7,603 bases of DNA from PVC group bacterium (GTDB lineage: Bacteria; Verrucomicrobiota; Kiritimatiellia; SS1-B-03-39; PXDE01), in assembly GCA_003566475.1 (NCBI GenBank), contig PXDE01000506.1, positions 1 through 7,603 of the forward strand, read 5' to 3'. Positions within the stretch are counted from its first letter, which is position 1. Every line of letters starts with the position of its first letter. The position numbers were made by a program, and so were the translations under genes. Under the pieces are notes generated by a model. That model was not told the origin of the DNA. It searched no databases and worked only from the letters and a program-made list of their open reading frames with translations. This document shows, in pieces, positions 5,737-7,603 of the stretch.

Positions 5737-6696
5737 ATGAAACGGCTCTGCCTGCTCGTCGCGGGGGTGGCGGGGGCGCTGGGGATCGGCCTGGCCCGGG
5801 CCGAGGACGCGCCGCCGGAGGTCCGGTTCCTGGAGAGGCGTCTGGATCCGGACTGGACGGCTCTGGGGATCGCCGGGGACGACCTCGACGGCCTGGACCG
5901 CGACGGGCTCCGGACACTGGTCTCCCGTCACGCCGGCGAGCCACCGTCGGGCACCGAGATGTTCCGGCATCGGGAGGGCGGCCTCTGGGTCCGAAGCTCG
6001 CCGGCCTATCTGCGCCGTCTCGCCCAGGTGCTGCCCCAGACGGAGACACCCGTGCCGACGATCTCCGTGCGGGCGGTGCTGTTCGAGGTCACCGGCTGGC
6101 CCCCGCCGGGCCGCGATCCGACCCGGACCATAGCACTGGAGGAGATCCTGGCCCTTCCCGCCGACCGGCGCCGGGTGCTCAGCGACCTGCAAGTGGTGAC
6201 CCGGAGTGGAGCCAACGCTCAGGTCAATGATGTGGCCGAACTGATCTACCCAACCTTCTACGAGTCGATCGTAGGAGGAGAGGGGCAGACATTCGGCCCA
6301 GACCCAGTTGTACCCAGCAAAGGGTATGAAACGCGAGAGATTGGCGGATTCCTGAGCGTCACCCCGACCATCCTGGAGGATGACGCCCGGGTGGAACTGG
6401 CCATGGCCTGGGAGTGGACCGAGCAGGTCGGCATCATCCATGTTCCAGGGCTGGGCCATCCGGAGGCGCCGTTCCATTTCCCACGTTTCCGTAGCCAAAG
6501 GAAGGTGGCAACGCTGGACCTTCGGCTAGGCTCCCCGATCGTCGTCTCCATTCGCGCCTTCGACTCCGATTCCGATCCGGAAGGCCAGGATGTCATACGG
6601 CTCATGGCGATCCGGGCGGACCTGGGGCCGGCACCCTTGCCATTGGATTCAGAAACCAACCCCAAGCCGGCCCCCAAAGAGGAAGGCACACCATGA
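5737..6696 (+). CDS. Exported short secretin-like protein (first paralogue)
   Basis: 319 residues. A signal peptide is clear: MKRLCLLVAGVAGALGIGLARA with likely cleavage after Ala22. Residues about 56-100 (LVSRHAGEPPSGTEMFRHR, then LWVRSSPAYLRRLAQVLP) resemble the small alpha/beta N-domain of secretins. SVRAVLFEV (110-118) resembles the conserved entry to the secretin core. VVTRSGANAQV (153-163), the ELIYPTFYE segment and GYETREIGGFLSVTPTI (196-212) followed by alternating hydrophobic residues match the core beta region of bacterial type II/III secretion proteins. Typical secretins exceed 500 residues and have several N-domains, so this is a reduced form that may or may not build a pore. ATG 5737 is chosen for the signal peptide. 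No Shine-Dalgarno site precedes it, so the start may be leaderless or weak. Its stop overlaps the next gene by ATGA. The C-terminus is a Pro/Lys/Glu-rich tail. Confidence 0.85.
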   Translation: MKRLCLLVAGVAGALGIGLARAEDAPPEVRFLERRLDPDWTALGIAGDDLDGLDRDGLRTLVSRHAGEPPSGTEMFRHREGGLWVRSSPAYLRRLAQVLPQTETPVPTISVRAVLFEVTGWPPPGRDPTRTIALEEILALPADRRRVLSDLQVVTRSGANAQVNDVAELIYPTFYESIVGGEGQTFGPDPVVPSKGYETREIGGFLSVTPTILEDDARVELAMAWEWTEQVGIIHVPGLGHPEAPFHFPRFRSQRKVATLDLRLGSPIVVSIRAFDSDSDPEGQDVIRLMAIRADLGPAPLPLDSETNPKPAPKEEGTP

Positions 6697-7603
6697 GCAC
6701 GAACCACCAGCGATCCCATCTCTCCCGAACGATGCGCCCGGGCTTCCGCCTAGCCATGCTGACGCTCCTCGCCGTCCCGGCAGCGGCCTTGGCGCAGGTC
6801 TCCGGCACGGCCCAGACTCGCGAGGAGCATTTCGACGTGGCCTGGGACCGGATGGGGGTGTCGGCCGAGGCCCAGAGGGAACTGGACCGTCCGGCCCTGC
6901 GCGATTTCCTGGTCCGTCATGCCGGCGAACCTCCGGAAGGCACCGAGGTTTTCCGCCATCGGGGCGGGGGGATCCTGGTCCACAGCTCCCGCGACTACCT
7001 CCGGCGGTTGCACGAGATTCTTCCCGTGCGAAGAGGGGTGCCCGTTTCTCTCTCGGTGCGTGCCGTCCTGCTCGAGATCAAGGACTGGCCCCCGCCTGGC
7101 CGGGATCCGACCCAGGCGGCCACGCTGGAAGAGATCCTGGCCCTACCGGAGGCCTCCCGGCGGGTGGCCGGTGATCTTCAGATCCTCAACCGATCCGGAC
7201 AGAACGCCCAGGTTCAGGATGTCGGGGAAGTCATCTACGCGACTGCATTCGGCCCTCTCGAATCCGATGGCCCGGAAAAGCGCATCGTCCCCTCAGGCTT
7301 CGAGATCCGGGAGGTCGGGCAGATTCTCAACGTCACACCGACCCTCCGGCCCGAATCCGGGATGGTCCAGTTGGCCATCGTATGGGAGCTCGCCGAACAT
7401 GCGGGCGATATCCCGGTCCCCTGGCCGGGGAAGGAGCTGGTCCGCGCCACCATGCCTTTGTTCCTGACCCTCCGGTTCACCCAGACCATGGATGTGCCTC
7501 TCGGCTCGACGACGGTCCTCCATCTGGGCGCGGCGGGCACCGGGCCCAGGGTCTCCGCCCTCGACCTCCCGCCCCGGGAGACCGCCCGGGTGCTGCTGCT
7601 CCG
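6693..7603 (+). CDS. Exported short secretin-like protein (second paralogue, 3' partial)
   Basis: The frame starts at ATG 6693, overlapping the previous stop as ATGA, with GAGGAAGG just upstream, and stays open to the window edge (303 codons seen). The signal peptide runs to about residue 34 (LAMLTLLAVPAAALA, then Gln35). An alternative in-frame Met is at residue 14. The protein follows the first paralogue block by block: LVRHAGEPPEGTEVFRHR (73-90), SVRAVLLEI (121-129), WPPPGRDPT (132-140), LEEILALP (145-152), RSGQNAQV (167-174) and GFEIREVGQILNVTPTL (202-218). Likeness extends to DNA: 7087-7113 matches 6097-6123 at 25 of 27 bases. The shared parts match a secretin N-domain plus core. The two are probably made together from one mRNA and may form a hetero-oligomer or envelope complex, which is inference. 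The C-terminus and anything downstream lie outside the window. Confidence 0.88.
   Translation, partial: MSTNHQRSHLSRTMRPGFRLAMLTLLAVPAAALAQVSGTAQTREEHFDVAWDRMGVSAEAQRELDRPALRDFLVRHAGEPPEGTEVFRHRGGGILVHSSRDYLRRLHEILPVRRGVPVSLSVRAVLLEIKDWPPPGRDPTQAATLEEILALPEASRRVAGDLQILNRSGQNAQVQDVGEVIYATAFGPLESDGPEKRIVPSGFEIREVGQILNVTPTLRPESGMVQLAIVWELAEHAGDIPVPWPGKELVRATMPLFLTLRFTQTMDVPLGSTTVLHLGAAGTGPRVSALDLPPRETARVLLL

Noticed and set aside
5323..6498. 391-codon minus-strand open frame as one protein
   Set aside because: Only its portion from 5583 to about 5425 is real (the N-terminus of the DUF6159-like protein). The upstream part is antisense to the secretin-like gene and the last part is past the frameshift.

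Overview
The window is very GC-rich and densely coded, with short gaps and clear Shine-Dalgarno sites before several genes. The organism is a high-GC bacterium, probably Gram-negative, because two exported proteins look like secretin relatives and secretins sit in outer membranes. The phylum is not certain. The LamG tail and the secretin-like proteins recall the PVC group (Planctomycetota, Verrucomicrobiota, Lentisphaerota). The 90-residue protein with an RRWExDxRELxVAEEExMGGG core recalls proteobacterial homologues. No rRNA, tRNA, CRISPR array or transposase gene is visible.

Left part (1-1240): the 3' end of a gene with a LamG/concanavalin-like tail. A palindromic REPIN-like element with 20-bp perfect arms follows directly, then a short-chain dehydrogenase of the sorbitol-6-phosphate dehydrogenase (SrlD) type and a GC-rich hairpin. 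Middle part (1240-4291): a protein joining an FHA domain to a MoxR-type AAA domain that has lost its Walker A lysine, Walker B acidic pair and sensor-1 asparagine, so it is probably a pseudo-ATPase. A convergent small conserved gene, a small three-helix membrane protein resembling part of a GspF domain, and a solitary Fic AMP-transferase gene of somewhat lower GC follow.

Right part (4384-7603): a minus-strand pair, a DUF6159-like multi-pass membrane protein broken by a one-base frameshift and a small membrane-anchored protein 4 nt behind it. Across a 153-bp divergent gap lie two plus-strand, translationally coupled paralogues. Each has a signal peptide and a reduced secretin-like core, and the second runs off the window.

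Most genes look like independent small transcription units. The two pairs that probably work together are the DUF6159-like/108-residue membrane pair and the tandem mini-secretin pair. The most unusual items are the FHA-pseudo-MoxR protein and the mini-secretin pair.
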